A stretch of DNA of 33,580 nt, from positions 1 through 33,580 of the forward strand of contig NZ_NVPR01000093.1 of NCBI RefSeq assembly GCF_002551815.1. The letters run 5' to 3'. Origin of the DNA: Bacillus sp. AFS098217 (GTDB taxonomy: Bacteria; Bacillota; Bacilli; Bacillales; Bacillaceae_G). A model generated the notes under the pieces. The model saw nothing but the letters and a program-made list of their open reading frames with translations, did not search any database and had not been told where the DNA came from. The stretch's first letter is position 1; each line of letters opens with the position of its first letter. Below are positions 31,820-33,580 of this stretch, one piece after another. The position numbers were made by a program, and so were the translations under genes.

Positions 31820-32919
31820 TAGCCATCAACCTCCCCAAGCACAATATCAACGCCGCCTAAAATCGTAATTAAGTTTGCGATATTTTCACCCTTCAAAAGC
31901 TTCGGCAAGATTTGTAGGTTATAAAAAGATGGTCTGCGAAATTTCAGACGATACGGCTCTTTCTTTCCTTCGCTCGCAATATAGCACCCAATTTCACCGC
32001 GCGGCGACTCAATGCGGACAAATGCCTCGCCCTTCGGCGCCTTAATAATCTTCGGCACTTTCGCTATTACACTTCCTTCCTCCGGAAACTGCTCCGCTGC
32101 CTGCTCGATAATTTTGAGAGACTCCTCAATCTCTTTCATCCGACAAATGTAACGATCCCAAGCATCACCTATCTCTCCAACAGGAATATCGAAATCAAAG
32201 CGATCATAAATAGAATACGGTTCATCCTTGCGAAGATCCCATTTCACACCCGTACACCGCAAATTTGCTCCGCTTAGAGAATAAGAGAGTGCATCTTCCG
32301 CGCTATATATACCAACGCCTTTCACACGATTCAAAAAAATTTCATTTCCGCTCACAAGATCGTGATAGCCTTTTAATTGTTCTCTCATATATGGGACAAA
32401 CTCCCGAACCTTTTCGATCCAACCATCCGGAGCATCCCACTTCACACCGCCCACCCGCATATAATTAAAAGTAAGCCGTGCACCGCATAGTTCATTTAAA
32501 AGATTAATAATCATCTCTCTCTCACGAAATGCGTATAGAAATGGACTAACTGCACCAATATCAAGAAGGTTAGTACCCCACCAAACAAGGTGACTGGCAA
32601 CGCGGCCAAGCTCCATCGCAAGCACTCGTAAATATTCCGCACGCTCTGGAATTTCCAGTCCCATCATTGTCTCAACAGCATGACAAATGACATAGTTATT
32701 GGTCATTGCTGATAAATAGTCCATTCGATCTGTATATGGGATAATTTGTGTATACTGTAAGCTCTCGGCGATTTTCTCCGTCCCACGGTGTAAATAACCA
32801 ATGACAGGTGTAGCTTCTTTAATGATTTCCCCATCGATTTTAATAACAAGCCGAAATACACCATGTGTACTCGGGTGCTGTGGTCCTACATTTAAAAGCA
32901 TCTCTTCTGTACGGATCAT
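31819..32919 (-). CDS. nuoD: NADH-quinone oxidoreductase subunit D (49 kDa type)
   Basis: Hydrophilic subunit that forms the quinone-binding site with NuoB. With the ATG at 32919 it has 366 residues; GGAGGTG lies 7 bases upstream, and the longer frame to 32940 would cover this site. Family motifs are NVGPQHPSTHGVFR, the quinone-site His in PQHPSTHG, GYLHRGTEK, TDRMDYL, and the C-terminal PSFYNLQILPKLL and GGVDIVLGEVDG. It follows nuoC with a 4-base gap region (nuoC ends at 32924). Confidence 0.96.
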   Translation of the reverse strand: MIRTEEMLLNVGPQHPSTHGVFRLVIKIDGEIIKEATPVIGYLHRGTEKIAESLQYTQIIPYTDRMDYLSAMTNNYVICHAVETMMGLEIPERAEYLRVLAMELGRVASHLVWWGTNLLDIGAVSPFLYAFREREMIINLLNELCGARLTFNYMRVGGVKWDAPDGWIEKVREFVPYMREQLKGYHDLVSGNEIFLNRVKGVGIYSAEDALSYSLSGANLRCTGVKWDLRKDEPYSIYDRFDFDIPVGEIGDAWDRYICRMKEIEESLKIIEQAAEQFPEEGSVIAKVPKIIKAPKGEAFVRIESPRGEIGCYIASEGKKEPYRLKFRRPSFYNLQILPKLLKGENIANLITILGGVDIVLGEVDG

Positions 32920-32923
32920 AATG

Positions 32924-33580
32924 CTACACCTCCACATCAAACGGTTCGTAATCTTTTCGAAGCGGATGCCCTACCCAATCATCTGGCATTAAAATACGCG
33001 TTAAATTCGGGTGCCCCTTAAAGATAATGCCAAGTAAGTCATATGCCTCGCGCTCTGGCCAATTTGCCCCGTTCCAAAGCGGTGTAATCGATGCTACTTG
33101 CGGCGCCTCTCGGTCTAATTTCACCTTCACCGCTACAGACTGTTTCTTTCCATATGAAAATAAATGAACATATACTTCCATATGTGTAACAAAATCAGTC
33201 GCATGTAGCTCCGACATATAATCAAAAGCAAGTCCCTTATGGAACCGTAATAATTCCATCACTTCATAGTAATTTTCCAGCTTAACTACAAGTGTTGGAA
33301 CATCTTTTGAAAGCTTATTAATATAGGAATCTACTAATGAATGTTCCCCTATTTTCTCCTTAACAATCTCTACATAAGTATTTAAATATGGTTGGTTTAG
33401 TGACGGTTTCTCCTGCTCTAGTGCTTCTTCCTTCTTACTCACAGCCCCCTTTGCTCTTGCGATAGCGGCGGCTTTTGCCTTCGCTGCTGCAATTGCCTTC
33501 GCCTTCTCATCTTCAGGTGCCCCAGTACCTTCCAATGCCTTCTGCTTCGCTAGCGCTGCTGCTTTGGCCTTTGCTGCTGC
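32924..33580 (-). CDS. nuoC: NADH-quinone oxidoreductase subunit C, N-terminus beyond window
   Basis: Peripheral-arm subunit (30 kDa type), partial. The frame is open to the last base, so the true start lies beyond 33580; the TTG at 33535 is only an internal Leu codon. The conserved domain starts near [20 protein letters not shown] and includes [40 protein letters not shown] with EAYDLLGI and [16 protein letters not shown], ending [15 protein letters not shown]. In front is an Ala/Lys-rich extension made of a 30-residue repeat that is not part of the usual NuoC. It is followed by nuoD. Confidence 0.93.
   Translation of the reverse strand, partial: AAAKAKAAALAKQKALEGTGAPEDEKAKAIAAAKAKAAAIARAKGAVSKKEEALEQEKPSLNQPYLNTYVEIVKEKIGEHSLVDSYINKLSKDVPTLVVKLENYYEVMELLRFHKGLAFDYMSELHATDFVTHMEVYVHLFSYGKKQSVAVKVKLDREAPQVASITPLWNGANWPEREAYDLLGIIFKGHPNLTRILMPDDWVGHPLRKDYEPFDVEV
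33446..33580 (-). repeat. 30-residue Ala/Lys repeat in the NuoC N-terminal extension
   Basis: [15 protein letters not shown] at the window edge recurs 90 bases later as [15 protein letters not shown]. The linker between them is [15 protein letters not shown]. At least one and a half units are visible and more may lie outside. The helical, alternating Ala/Lys composition suggests an exposed rod or coil. Confidence 0.8.

Noticed and set aside
1-33580. CRISPR arrays, tRNA or rRNA genes, prophage or intact IS transposase
   Set aside because: None recognised on either strand; the only mobile-looking DNA is the non-coding repeats listed above.

Overview
The window looks like chromosomal DNA of a Bacillus cereus group bacterium. 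It is AT-rich and carries Firmicutes sporulation genes (spoIIID, spoIIQ, spoIID), the Bacillus gene orders spoIIID-mbl and ywzB-ywmB-murA-spoIID, a TagU protein of the cereus type, and a complex I operon running D-H-I-J-K-L-M-N with no E, F or G. Two copies of a structured intergenic repeat resembling the cereus-group bcr elements point the same way. I see no rRNA, tRNA, CRISPR array, phage genes or intact transposase. Identification is by reading alone; no searches were run.

Layout. 1-110: minus-strand copy of the dispersed repeat, cut by the window edge. 183-3246 (minus): MacB/YknXYZ-type tripartite exporter. 3439-4300 (plus): a small Cro/CI regulator under twin palindromic operators, followed by a four-helix membrane protein. 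4477-4788 (plus): YbjQ family. 4890-5085: second repeat copy. 5173-10523 (minus): a sugar-phosphate or phosphoglycerate uptake locus, made of response regulator, histidine kinase, two extracytoplasmic proteins and an MFS transporter, analogous in composition to enterobacterial pgt. 10819-14289 (minus): envelope and shape genes tagU, fabZ, mbl, then the mother-cell regulator spoIIID with a sigma-E-like promoter. 14628-14762 (minus): a 44-residue membrane protein not normally called, apparently starting at CTG. 14905-15792: spoIIQ.

15953-20693 holds lineage-specific cargo set between spoIIQ and spoIID: an ABC-2 exporter, a LytTR regulator fused to a degenerate ABC ATPase domain, a MITE-like element carrying a GC-rich hairpin, and an acyl-CoA ligase. 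20829-24415: spoIID, murA, ywmB, ywzB. 24634-33580: complex I genes nuoN back to nuoC, the last running off the window with an Ala/Lys repeat.

How the parts work together. Three themes dominate: cell envelope and morphology (murA, tagU, mbl, fabZ, ywmB), the engulfment and mother-cell stages of sporulation (spoIID and spoIIQ act on the septal wall and the channel between compartments; spoIIID switches on late mother-cell genes), and membrane energetics (complex I). Most units are separated by clean intrinsic terminators, many overlapping or adjoining stop codons. The most unusual parts are the pseudo-ABC/LytTR regulator with 21-bp direct repeats before the exporter, the twin operators at 3439-3496, the in-frame leader ORF before spoIIID, the CTG-start small protein, and the two families of non-coding repeats.
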